A DNA stretch of 26,358 nucleotides from Dehalococcoidales bacterium (lineage in GTDB: Bacteria; Chloroflexota; Dehalococcoidia; Dehalococcoidales; CSSed11-197): NCBI GenBank assembly GCA_028705415.1, contig JAQWDO010000003.1, positions 1 through 26,358 of the forward strand, written 5' to 3'. Each line of letters starts with the position of its first letter. Within the stretch, counting starts at the first letter, position 1. Below the pieces are notes generated by a model. The model saw only the letters and a program-made list of their open reading frames with translations. It ran no database searches and was not told the origin of the DNA. Positions 1-6,578 of the stretch are shown here, piece by piece. The position numbers and the translations under genes are program-made.

Positions 1-38
1 AAAATGCCCCCAGAACTGATAGCGAGGAATAGCTGATT

Positions 39-413
39 ATGGAAAGCGAAGAAATAAAATACCCACCAGACCACCTCTGGGTAAAACCGATGGAAGCCGG
101 GCTGTTTCGTATTGGCGTGACTTATGATTACCTTGACCGGCTGGCAGCTATACGTATGGTTGAATTGCCGGATGCCGGCAGTAAAATAACAAAAGGTGAA
201 AGTGTAGCAGTTCTGGAGTCATCCAAGGCTGCAATAGAGATACCCGCCCCTTTTACAGGTAAAATAAAAAAGGTCAATACAGACGTAATCTCAGACCCGG
301 GGCTTGTCAACCGCCAGCCTATGGAAGATGGTTGGCTGGTTGAGATTGAATTGGAAGATTCAGCCAGCCCTGACGGCTTGCTTTCGGAAGAAGAATACCG
401 GAAATCACTTTAA
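39..413 (+). CDS. GcvH-like lipoyl-carrier protein
   Basis: A 124-residue protein of the glycine cleavage H / single lipoyl-domain type. The lipoylation site is visible as ESSKAAIEIPAP, with the modifiable lysine at residue 63, and the family pattern of lipoyl hairpin, a later conserved NRQP and DGWL stretch (about residues 91-100) is present. The ATG follows a GAGGAA ribosome site at 23-28. An upstream gene may end at 30-36, since two frames stop there, but too little is visible to name it. Glycine cleavage H proteins carry the aminomethyl group between P, T and L proteins; no P, T or L gene is visible here. The next gene, 21 nt downstream, is AhpD-like, so a role as a free dithiol carrier is possible. 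The fold call is strong; the partner is unknown, so I do not assign gcvH. Confidence 0.88.
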   Translation: MESEEIKYPPDHLWVKPMEAGLFRIGVTYDYLDRLAAIRMVELPDAGSKITKGESVAVLESSKAAIEIPAPFTGKIKKVNTDVISDPGLVNRQPMEDGWLVEIELEDSASPDGLLSEEEYRKSL

Positions 414-434
414 ACATAAACCATGGAGGTAACA

Positions 435-770
435 ATGGAAAATACCAGCGAACTGCTAACCCAGATCGATTCTTCATTGAAAAAGCTGGCAAATCAGACT
501 CCTTCCCAGACGCAGGCTTTTGGAAAGATGATGGAAGCCATAGAATCTGCGGGAAAACTGGACAGGAAAACCAAGGAATTGATTGCTGTCAGTCTGTCAA
601 TTGCCGGAAAATGCCACTGGTGCATTGCTTTTCACGTCAAAAACGCGCTTGACAGCGGGGCTACCAGGGAAGAGATTCTTGAGGCGAGCTGGGTTGCGGT
701 TATGATGGGAGGAGGACCTGCTCTTATGCAGTTGCAGCTGGTGCAAAAAGCGCTTGATGATCTTGGATAA
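435..770 (+). CDS. AhpD-like carboxymuconolactone decarboxylase family protein
   Basis: A 111-residue all-helical CMD/AhpD-family protein. The motif CHWCIAFH puts cysteines at 60 and 63 and histidine at 67, with glutamate at 48. The spacing E-12-C-3-C-4-H matches the catalytic set known for alkylhydroperoxidase AhpD (Glu118, Cys130, Cys133, His137 in the mycobacterial enzyme). A thiol-disulfide or peroxide-reducing role is therefore more likely than true decarboxylase activity. An ATG at 423 is also in frame, but the GGAGGT at 425-430 is perfectly placed for the ATG at 435, so I use 435. It follows the lipoyl-carrier gene by 21 nt on the same strand and is closed by an intrinsic terminator, so the two look like one short operon. 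Confidence 0.87.
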   Translation: MENTSELLTQIDSSLKKLANQTPSQTQAFGKMMEAIESAGKLDRKTKELIAVSLSIAGKCHWCIAFHVKNALDSGATREEILEASWVAVMMGGGPALMQLQLVQKALDDLG

Positions 771-796
771 CTTTTTGGTTCGTATCTCCGGCGCCG

Positions 797-823
797 GCTG
801 ATTCATCATCAGCGATTTTTTTT
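797..823 (+). terminator. Intrinsic terminator after the AhpD-like gene
   Basis: The stem GCTGAT/ATCAGC (797-802 with 808-813) with a 5-nt loop is followed by GA and eight T residues (816-823). It lies 26 nt after the AhpD-like stop codon and should end the lipoyl/AhpD transcript. Confidence 0.8.
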
Positions 824-964
824 CATAGTAACCATACCTGTTTGGATGATTTATTGGCTGACAACCAGTATGAACGATAACTATTATTTAAAAATGACGT
901 TATATATTATGCAGGTCCTGAATGAGCCTGTCGGGGGCTGCATCCATGTTCCTCCTTTCGAGAA
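824..964. other. Intergenic stretch without a supported gene
   Basis: An AT-rich stretch (about 880-910) is followed by a locally self-complementary section: ATGCAG at 909-914 with CTGCAT at 938-943, and CAGG with CCTG inside it. On the minus strand an AAAGGAGG at 951-958 precedes an ATG at 947 and a 15-codon reading frame ending at 900. The spacing from GGAGG to ATG is only 3 nt and the peptide is unrecognisable, so I do not call it a gene. Confidence 0.4.
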
Positions 965-998
965 AGTTGGAACGGGTCATTAATGACCCGTTCCAACT
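965..998. repeat. Perfect 34-bp palindrome (possible operator)
   Basis: The half site agttggaacgggtcatt (965-981) is followed directly by its exact reverse complement (982-998) with no spacer. There is no T-run directly after it on either strand, so it is not a standard intrinsic terminator. It sits 34 nt before the rluB-type start codon and ends at the place where a -35 element would lie. The position suggests a binding site for a dimeric regulator, although a cruciform or a remnant of a small mobile palindrome is also possible. Confidence 0.75.
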
Positions 999-1017
999 AA
1001 TTTAGAAGCAACTTTTT

Positions 1018-1026
1018 TGCTAGAAT
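1018..1026 (+). promoter_or_regulatory. Extended -10 promoter of the pseudouridine synthase gene
   Basis: TGCTAGAAT reads as an extended -10 element (TGn plus TAGAAT at 1021-1026). Transcription would start at about 1032-1033, at or next to the A of the ATG at 1033, giving a leaderless mRNA. No -35 hexamer is recognisable at the right distance. There is also no Shine-Dalgarno sequence before the gene, which fits leaderless translation. Confidence 0.55.
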
Positions 1027-1032
1027 AGATAT

Positions 1033-1755
1033 ATGGAAAGCCAGAGTCTTCTAAAAATAATGGTTTCTGCCGGACTGGGGTCGCGCCGCAAGATAGCTCA
1101 AGCAATCCAGGAGGGGCGGGTTGAGGTTAACGGTAATGTTGTTACCGCTTTTAATGCTAACATTGACATAAAAGAAGATCGAATATCCTTTGATGGTGTT
1201 CAGGTTAACCTTGAGACAAAACAAAAAGTATACCTGGCGCTTAACAAGCCCGCAGGCATACTTTCTACTACAAATGACGACCGGGGGCGAAAAACAGTTA
1301 TGGATTTTGTTCCCGGGAACCTGACGGGTACGCAAATGTATCCAGTGGGCCGGCTGGACAGGAACAGCACCGGATTGATTTTGTTAACTAATGACGGCGA
1401 TTTGGCTTATCACCTCAGCCATCCGCGTTTTGAGCACGAAAAAGAATATGTGGTAACACTGAATCAGGCTGTTGATGAAAGCGACCTCGCACAGCTCAGG
1501 CAGGGAATTGAACTGGAAGACGGCATGACCAGCACGGCACGGATTTCAGTGATAAACAATAACCGAAAATACAGTTATTCTGTAACTATTCACGAAGGAA
1601 AAAAACATATAGTGCGGCGGATGTTTGCCCGATTGGGCTATATTGTACTTGACCTTGAGCGCACGAGAATATCCTGCATAGAACTGGGTAATTTAAAACC
1701 AGGAGAGACCAGGCTGCTCAATGAACATGAAATAGCCAGGTTAACAAGTTGTTAA
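1033..1755 (+). CDS. rluB: RluB/RsuA-family rRNA pseudouridine synthase
   Basis: A 240-residue protein with an N-terminal S4 RNA-binding domain (about residues 4-50, containing SRRKIAQAIQEGRVEVNG) and a pseudouridine synthase domain. The catalytic motif reads VGRLDRNSTGLILLTNDGD with the nucleophilic aspartate at residue 109. The C-terminal GKKHIVRRMFARLGY is the usual RsuA/RluB/E/F signature. These enzymes convert a specific uridine to pseudouridine in 23S or 16S rRNA; the motif spelling favours RluB (23S) over RsuA, but the target cannot be proved from sequence. The start is the ATG directly after the -10 element, with no ribosome site in front. It is flanked by the palindrome upstream and by a separate promoter for the next gene, so it is probably monocistronic. 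Confidence 0.9.
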   Translation: MESQSLLKIMVSAGLGSRRKIAQAIQEGRVEVNGNVVTAFNANIDIKEDRISFDGVQVNLETKQKVYLALNKPAGILSTTNDDRGRKTVMDFVPGNLTGTQMYPVGRLDRNSTGLILLTNDGDLAYHLSHPRFEHEKEYVVTLNQAVDESDLAQLRQGIELEDGMTSTARISVINNNRKYSYSVTIHEGKKHIVRRMFARLGYIVLDLERTRISCIELGNLKPGETRLLNEHEIARLTSC

Positions 1756-1760
1756 AAAAA

Positions 1761-1789
1761 TTGCATGTTTTCCGGGCTTTGTGTAAAAT
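1761..1789 (+). promoter_or_regulatory. Promoter of the zinc-ribbon gene
   Basis: TTGCAT (1761-1766) and TAAAAT (1784-1789) are separated by exactly 17 nt, a strong sigma-70-type promoter starting RNA near 1796. This leaves a leader of about 115 nt before the GTG at 1911. I see no known riboswitch motif in the leader. Confidence 0.7.
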
Positions 1790-1910
1790 AGATTCCGGTG
1801 GTTTAAGGCAGGCTCATCACAATGGTAAGATCCCTGAGATTACAAACCCGGATTAATGCAGACTGGATGACCTTAGCTCTAACCAACTATTTTAAGAAGG
1901 AGGGAGTCCA

Positions 1911-2201
1911 GTGGCATTTCAGGAAAGAGAACTTCAGTGTGCCGACTGCGGGGAAACATTTACCTTTACCGTAGGTGAACAGGAATTCTACGCAGCCAAG
2001 GGTTACACCAACGATCCTAAACGCTGTCAGTCTTGCCGTCAAAAGCGTAAGGCAGAACGCGGCGAAGGCGGAAACCGCCGCCAGATGTTCAGCGTTGTTT
2101 GCGCACAGTGTGGCCAGGAAACAGAGGTACCGTTTGAACCGCGCCAGGGCAAGCCTGTTTATTGCAGCGCATGCTTTAGCCGCCAAAGGGGAGACAGATA
2201 G
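1911..2201 (+). CDS. Small protein with two zinc ribbons
   Basis: A 96-residue protein with eight cysteines in four CxxC knuckles: C10/C13 with C39/C42, and C64/C67 with C85/C88. The second half (VVCAQCGQETEVPFEP, then GKPVYCSACF) matches the CxxC-x(~17-20)-CxxC zinc-ribbon family that is common in Chloroflexota and related phyla and usually annotated only as a zinc-binding protein. The middle (residues 43-57) is very basic, suggesting nucleic-acid or ribosome contact, which is an inference. The start is a GTG preceded by the strong ribosome site AAGGAGGGAG; no ATG fits better. It has its own promoter, a long leader and a strong terminator, so it is an independent and probably well expressed gene. 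Molecular function is unknown. Confidence 0.85.
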   Translation: MAFQERELQCADCGETFTFTVGEQEFYAAKGYTNDPKRCQSCRQKRKAERGEGGNRRQMFSVVCAQCGQETEVPFEPRQGKPVYCSACFSRQRGDR

Positions 2202-2228
2202 TCTAAACCTCTGGTAAAACAAACAAAC

Positions 2229-2268
2229 AGCAAGCCAACCGGTAATAACGGTTGGCTTGCTTATTTTT
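2229..2268. terminator. Strong bidirectional terminator between convergent genes
   Basis: A perfect 13-bp stem (2229-2241 with 2249-2261) encloses a 7-nt loop. On the plus strand it is followed by TATTTTT, ending the zinc-ribbon transcript. On the minus strand it is followed by GTTTGTTTGTTT, a fair T-rich tract, and lies 30 nt past the tyrA stop codon. It should close the aro operon as well. Confidence 0.88.
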
Positions 2269-2290
2269 AAAAGACCTTCATTAACCGGAG

Positions 2291-3157
2291 TCAGGGGTTG
2301 ATCAGTCGGTACATATTGTCATAAGCCCGGCCAAAATCAGGATTGTTTTCTTCAAAGCGCTGCCTTAAATGCCTCATGCGTTCTATAAAAGATTGACGGT
2401 CTTTATCTTCCACTATTTCAGTCCACAATCTTGCGTTATGGATAAAAATCTCCTGGGCTTCCTTCAGGTGGGGAAGATTCATCTGGAGAGAAGCATACAA
2501 TTCGGGGTCTTCGGATAATACACTTTCAATCAAGGTCAGCAGCGCTCTGTAGGTTACACCTTGCACTTCACTCATTTTTTCCAGCTTGCCGTAATCTACC
2601 AGCGCATTTGCCGATACTATAGAGATAAAGTGGGCCAGCCCAAGGATAATAGCCATTAAACTATCGTGCTCATCCGGGCTCATAATGCTCACCTTTGCCC
2701 CGTGCCGGGTTAAAAAAGCTTCTGCCGCACCGGCCAGCTCCTGTTGAGCCGTGTTGGTGGGGGTAAGGACAAAATTGTGTCCGGTGATGCCTCTTGCTCC
2801 TGGCCCGAATACCGGGTGAGTGCCCAGGGAGACGCCCCGGGTAATATAACGATTCATTATTTCGACTGGCATTGTTTTTACTGATGTAACATCAAAAATA
2901 TACTGGTTTTTGGTAGTGCAGGGTACGAGATTTTTTACCACTTCCTCAAAAGAATCAATGGCAACCGAGATAATAACAGCTTGTGCCTGGCTTGCTGCGT
3001 TCAGGTCTGTAGTTGCATGGCACCCGATTTCAAGCCCTGTTTCCCTTACAGTAACCGGATTTCGGCCGATAATAGTTATGCTGGCTCCTTCCTCTTTTAA
3101 GAAGCGGGCCATCCATTTGCCCATGCGGCCAGTGCCGCCAATAATTGCGATGTTCAC
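2291..3157 (-). CDS. tyrA: Prephenate dehydrogenase
   Basis: The last gene of the aro operon converts prephenate to 4-hydroxyphenylpyruvate with NAD(P), the committed step to tyrosine. The protein of 288 residues opens with a Rossmann dinucleotide site, IIGGTGRMG (residues 5-13), and has the prephenate dehydrogenase signature GTHPVFGPG at 112-120 with the conserved histidine at 114. The C-terminal half is the usual helical dimerisation region. No ACT domain is seen, so direct tyrosine feedback is not evident. A TTG at 3202 is in frame, but it overlaps pheA by 35 nt and would add a tail before the Rossmann strand. The GTG at 3157 has AAGGG at a good distance and starts the protein exactly at the nucleotide-binding fold. 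The gap after pheA is 10 nt. Confidence 0.9.
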   Translation of the reverse strand: MNIAIIGGTGRMGKWMARFLKEEGASITIIGRNPVTVRETGLEIGCHATTDLNAASQAQAVIISVAIDSFEEVVKNLVPCTTKNQYIFDVTSVKTMPVEIMNRYITRGVSLGTHPVFGPGARGITGHNFVLTPTNTAQQELAGAAEAFLTRHGAKVSIMSPDEHDSLMAIILGLAHFISIVSANALVDYGKLEKMSEVQGVTYRALLTLIESVLSEDPELYASLQMNLPHLKEAQEIFIHNARLWTEIVEDKDRQSFIERMRHLRQRFEENNPDFGRAYDNMYRLINP

Positions 3158-3167
3158 GCGTTTGCCC

Positions 3168-4244
3168 TTAACCCCTTTCCTTTGATCTTGGATAGGAACC
3201 AAGTATCTTTATAAAAATTGCATATTGTTGTGCCTGCTCCAGGGCTCTTGATGGGCCCGGGTCATGGTAATTGCCCTCAAAATCCATATAGAATTTGTAT
3301 TCCCAGGGCTTGCGGCGGGTTGGTCTTGATTCAAGCTTGGTAAGGTTTATATTTTCGGTGGCAAAAGCATTCAATATCCCTGACAAAGCCCCGGGCTGAT
3401 GCTTGACGGTAAAAATGGCGGAAGTTTTATCTGCCGGAGTTGGATCTGATGCAGTTTTTGAAATTATAAAGAAACGGGTATAGTTTTCCGGATTGTCCTG
3501 GATATCTCTGGCCAGTATTTCCATATCGTATATTTCGGCTGCGCTGGAACTGGCGATTGCAGCCCCGTCGATAATTTTTTTATCCTTGATAAGTTTAACA
3601 CTTCCAGCGGTATCATAGGCAGGTATAAGCTGGCATTTAAGATGCTTGATAAAAGCCTGGCATTGACCAAGCGCCTGGGGATGGGAATATATTTTTTTGA
3701 TTGTGGAAAGGGTAGCTCCCCGGTTGGCAATAAGGCAGTGGCTTATTTTTAGTTCAAGCTCACCCGACACGGTCAAGGAAGAATCCAGCAGCAGATTATA
3801 AGCGGTGTCAATGCTTCCTTCAAGCGAATTCTCTACCGGGATAACACCATAAGATACATCTTCCTCTTCCACTGCCCGAAATACTTCTTCCAGTGATTCC
3901 AGCGGTACAACTCTGGCCGTCATACCAAAGATTTTTCTGGTGGCAATGTCGCTAAATGCTCCGGATTCTCCCTGAAAGGCTGCTGATAATCCCTGGACAC
4001 CCCTGGAAGCCTTGAAAATGAAATTATAAAGGCGGGCAGCATCTGCGGGGTCAACCCCTTCTTCTGTTGCCATCCGTTTAATTCTGGCAATAACCTCCCC
4101 TTCTCTTTTCTGGTCATGGATATTTATGCCCTGGCGGCTTTTTACTTCCCCAATTCGCCGGCTCAGGTTCAATCTGCTGCCAAAAAGGCTGATCAGTTGC
4201 CGGTCAATTTCATCTATTTGATTGCGTAAATCATCAATGTTCAT
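3168..4244 (-). CDS. pheA: Bifunctional chorismate mutase / prephenate dehydratase
   Basis: A 358-residue P-protein. Residues 1-85 form an AroQ-type chorismate mutase helix bundle (LRNQIDEIDRQLISLF at the start). Residues 86-265 are prephenate dehydratase, with FQGESGAFS (90-98), YGVIPVENSLEGSI (132-145), SHPQALGQC (187-195) and the catalytic TRF at 256-258. Residues 275-355 form an ACT domain with GALS (285-288) and ESRP (305-308), the elements that bind phenylalanine for feedback inhibition in this family. The enzyme takes chorismate through prephenate to phenylpyruvate; its mutase activity also feeds TyrA next door. Its ATG overlaps the aroC stop in an ATGA junction, so the two are translationally coupled. 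Confidence 0.96.
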   Translation of the reverse strand: MNIDDLRNQIDEIDRQLISLFGSRLNLSRRIGEVKSRQGINIHDQKREGEVIARIKRMATEEGVDPADAARLYNFIFKASRGVQGLSAAFQGESGAFSDIATRKIFGMTARVVPLESLEEVFRAVEEEDVSYGVIPVENSLEGSIDTAYNLLLDSSLTVSGELELKISHCLIANRGATLSTIKKIYSHPQALGQCQAFIKHLKCQLIPAYDTAGSVKLIKDKKIIDGAAIASSSAAEIYDMEILARDIQDNPENYTRFFIISKTASDPTPADKTSAIFTVKHQPGALSGILNAFATENINLTKLESRPTRRKPWEYKFYMDFEGNYHDPGPSRALEQAQQYAIFIKILGSYPRSKERG

Positions 4245-5326
4245 CTAATTACTCCGGGGATAATTCTGGCTTGAATGGCAAAGTCGGCAAGGGTTATGGC
4301 AATCATGGATTCAACTGCTACTACCGCCCGGGGCACTATGCAGGTATCATGTCTGCCTCTGATTTTCAGAATTTCCGGTCTGAAGGTATCCAGATTTATA
4401 GAATTCTGGGCAATACCAATGGAAGGGGTGGGTTTGACGGCGACCCTGATGACCAGGGGCATGCCATTGCTTATACCTCCGGTAATACCGCCGGCATTAT
4501 TGCTGGCGCATACTGCATCCTCATTACCAGGTAGAAAGGGGTCGTTATTCTGCGAACCCTTCAAGCGGGCGGCTTCAAACCCCGAGCCGAATTCAACAGC
4601 CTTGACTGCCGGTATGGCGAGAAGGGCCCTGGCCAGGTCGCCATCCAGGTTGTCAAATACCGGTTCTCCAAGCCCCGCCGGAACCCCCAGAGCTATAGCC
4701 TCGATAATGCCGCCCAGACTATCGTTAGCTTCTCTTGCCTGGCGGATAACTTCCAGCATGCCGGGAGTGGCATCGGTGTCTGCGCATTGGAGTTCATTTT
4801 CCCGGGCGAGGCGGATTGTTTCCGGAGATGCCGGTTTGGCTTTTATCCCTCCCAGTTCAATCGTATGGGCAATAACTTCCATGCCTGAAAGGGCGAGCAG
4901 TTTCTTGGCAACCGCACCTGCCATCACAAATCCGGCAGTGATCCTGCCGGAAAATCTTCCTCCACCACGGTGGTCAGAAAAACCACCATATTTTACATAC
5001 GCTGCGAAGTCTGCATGTCCGGGTCGTGGGGTGGTCAGTTTTTCACCGTATGAATTCGAGTCAATATCCTGGTTCCATACTACCATGGTGATGGGCGAGC
5101 CGGTGGTATGCCGTTCGTATATTCCCGAAAGTATTTCGGCACAATCTTGTTCCCGTCGATCCGTGGATCCCGGGGAGCCGGATTTGCGCCTGTCAAGCTC
5201 GATCTGTATATCGCTTTTATCCAAAGCCAGCCCTGGAGGACAGCCATCAACCACCACTCCAATAAGGCGGCCATGGCTTTCGCCAAAACTGGTAACAGTA
5301 AAATATTTTCCAATTGTATTACCCAT
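4241..5326 (-). CDS. aroC: Chorismate synthase
   Basis: A 361-residue chorismate synthase of normal length, needing reduced FMN to make chorismate from EPSP by removing phosphate. Family signatures are intact: GESHG near residues 15-19 with its catalytic histidine, QDCAEILSGIYERHTTGSPI, RPGHADFAAYVKYGFSDHRG-type central block with GGGRFSGR, and the C-terminal RGRHDTCIVPRAVVAVE. The start ATG lies within the last codons of aroA (8-nt overlap), typical of coupling inside this operon. A large reading frame on the opposite strand in this region is only a shadow. Confidence 0.97.
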   Translation of the reverse strand: MGNTIGKYFTVTSFGESHGRLIGVVVDGCPPGLALDKSDIQIELDRRKSGSPGSTDRREQDCAEILSGIYERHTTGSPITMVVWNQDIDSNSYGEKLTTPRPGHADFAAYVKYGGFSDHRGGGRFSGRITAGFVMAGAVAKKLLALSGMEVIAHTIELGGIKAKPASPETIRLARENELQCADTDATPGMLEVIRQAREANDSLGGIIEAIALGVPAGLGEPVFDNLDGDLARALLAIPAVKAVEFGSGFEAARLKGSQNNDPFLPGNEDAVCASNNAGGITGGISNGMPLVIRVAVKPTPSIGIAQNSINLDTFRPEILKIRGRHDTCIVPRAVVAVESMIAITLADFAIQARIIPGVIR

Positions 5327-6578
5327 ACTCGATTTCTATGTTACCTCCCAGTGATTTCATTGTATTAAAGAAAGCCGGGAACGTCTTGGATATGCATTCC
5401 GCTCCAGTAATTGTCATTTTTCCGGCTGCCAGCCCAAGCACCGTGAAAGCCATAGCTATACGATGGTCATTAAAGCTGTTAATGACAGCTGAATTCGGCT
5501 CCCCTCCGTGTATGGTCAGGATATCCTGCTGTTCCTCGGTCTGGATTCCAACACGGTTAAGGCCTTCGCATACCGCTCGTATCCGGTTTGATTCCTTCAG
5601 GCGTGCCCTGGCTATGCCGGTAAGACAGCTCGTACCATCTGCCGTTGCCAGGCATACCGCTACGGTAGGGAGTAAATCAATACACTGGCTCATATCAAAT
5701 GTGATTGGGTGGATCCTTGACGCGCGCACTGTAATAGAAGTGGAATCGGGGAGAATCGCCACACCCATTTTTTGCAAAATGCTGATCATGGCTTTGTCAC
5801 CCTGCAGGCTGAGCAGGTTCAAGCCTTCAACCGTTACTTCGCCTGCAAGAGCGCCAGCTGCCAGAAGATAGCTTGCACTTGACCAGTCTCCTTCAATAGA
5901 CACACTTGCCGGGTGGTATGACTGGGGAGATGTTTTAAACAGGGTGTAATCAGGCGAGGAATTAACCTGTACCCCGAAACTGCGCATAATTTCAATTGTC
6001 ATTTCTATGTAAGGACGCGAACGTGGCGGTGTGCCCAGCTGGTAGGCAATATCTTCTCCAGTCAGCGGTGCAATCAGCAATAATGCTGAAACAAACTGGG
6101 AGCTCAAATCCCCGGTTATATTGTACAGGCCTCCCTGTAATGATCCGCCGCAAATTACAATCCGGTTGTCTCTACAGGTATAACCGGCGCCCATTTTGTT
6201 AAGTATTTCCAGCAGTGGCTTGACCGGCCTTTGCTCCAGGCTCGCTCCCATTTCAAGGACGGAATTGCCGGCTATGGTAGCGCAAATTGCTGTCACAAAG
6301 CGCAGGGTTGCAGCTGAATCACGGCAATCCAGAGGTTTATTGGATGGGGATAGCCGTCCTCCGTTAATTGACAGACTGCCATCTTCAGTTCGTATCAATG
6401 CACCCAGGTTACGAAAGGCTTCAATAGCAGCAAGGGTATCATCTGAATCAAGAGGGTTGGATATCAGGCTTTTGCCGCCGGCAAGTGCAGCAGCAGCCAG
6501 CGCCCTGATGGTATAGCTTTTGGATGGGGGGGCAGCCACCCTTCCTGCTATCCGGCTGGCCTCAATGTTACATCGCAT
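5319..6578 (-). CDS. aroA: 3-phosphoshikimate 1-carboxyvinyltransferase (EPSP synthase)
   Basis: A 419-residue EPSP synthase, joining shikimate-3-phosphate and phosphoenolpyruvate. The N-terminal PPSKS (17-21) supplies the catalytic lysine K20. The PEP/glyphosate loop reads DSAATLR at 87-93, so alanine (89) stands where many enzymes have glycine (Gly96 in E. coli). The C-terminal half has LKESNRI and FNDHRIAMAF, both family signatures. A TTG at 6596 is in frame, but the ATG at 6578 gives an 11-nt overlap with the fused aroE/K gene and a normal N-terminus, so I use it. No strong ribosome site precedes it, pointing to translational coupling. The function is certain; the drug-sensitivity reading is an inference. 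Confidence 0.95.
   Translation of the reverse strand: MRCNIEASRIAGRVAAPPSKSYTIRALAAAALAGGKSLISNPLDSDDTLAAIEAFRNLGALIRTEDGSLSINGGRLSPSNKPLDCRDSAATLRFVTAICATIAGNSVLEMGASLEQRPVKPLLEILNKMGAGYTCRDNRIVICGGSLQGGLYNITGDLSSQFVSALLLIAPLTGEDIAYQLGTPPRSRPYIEMTIEIMRSFGVQVNSSPDYTLFKTSPQSYHPASVSIEGDWSSASYLLAAGALAGEVTVEGLNLLSLQGDKAMISILQKMGVAILPDSTSITVRASRIHPITFDMSQCIDLLPTVAVCLATADGTSCLTGIARARLKESNRIRAVCEGLNRVGIQTEEQQDILTIHGGEPNSAVINSFNDHRIAMAFTVLGLAAGKMTITGAECISKTFPAFFNTMKSLGGNIEIEYG

Noticed and set aside
965..998. The 34-bp palindrome as an intrinsic terminator
   Set aside because: No T-run follows directly on either strand, the lipoyl/AhpD transcript already has a terminator at 797-823, and there is no loop.
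1822..1974. A short plus-strand frame starting at an ATG in the zinc-ribbon leader
   Set aside because: It runs through the real GTG start in another frame, has no ribosome site, and has no notable composition such as clustered codons.
3158..3202. Longer tyrA start at TTG 3202
   Set aside because: It would add 15 residues before the Rossmann fold and overlap pheA by 35 nt; the GTG at 3157 has AAGGG at good spacing.
4275..5354. A 359-codon plus-strand reading frame opposite aroC
   Set aside because: It is a mirror of the high-quality aroC gene on the minus strand, rich in Ser, Pro and Arg with no recognisable domain, and it has no upstream signals.
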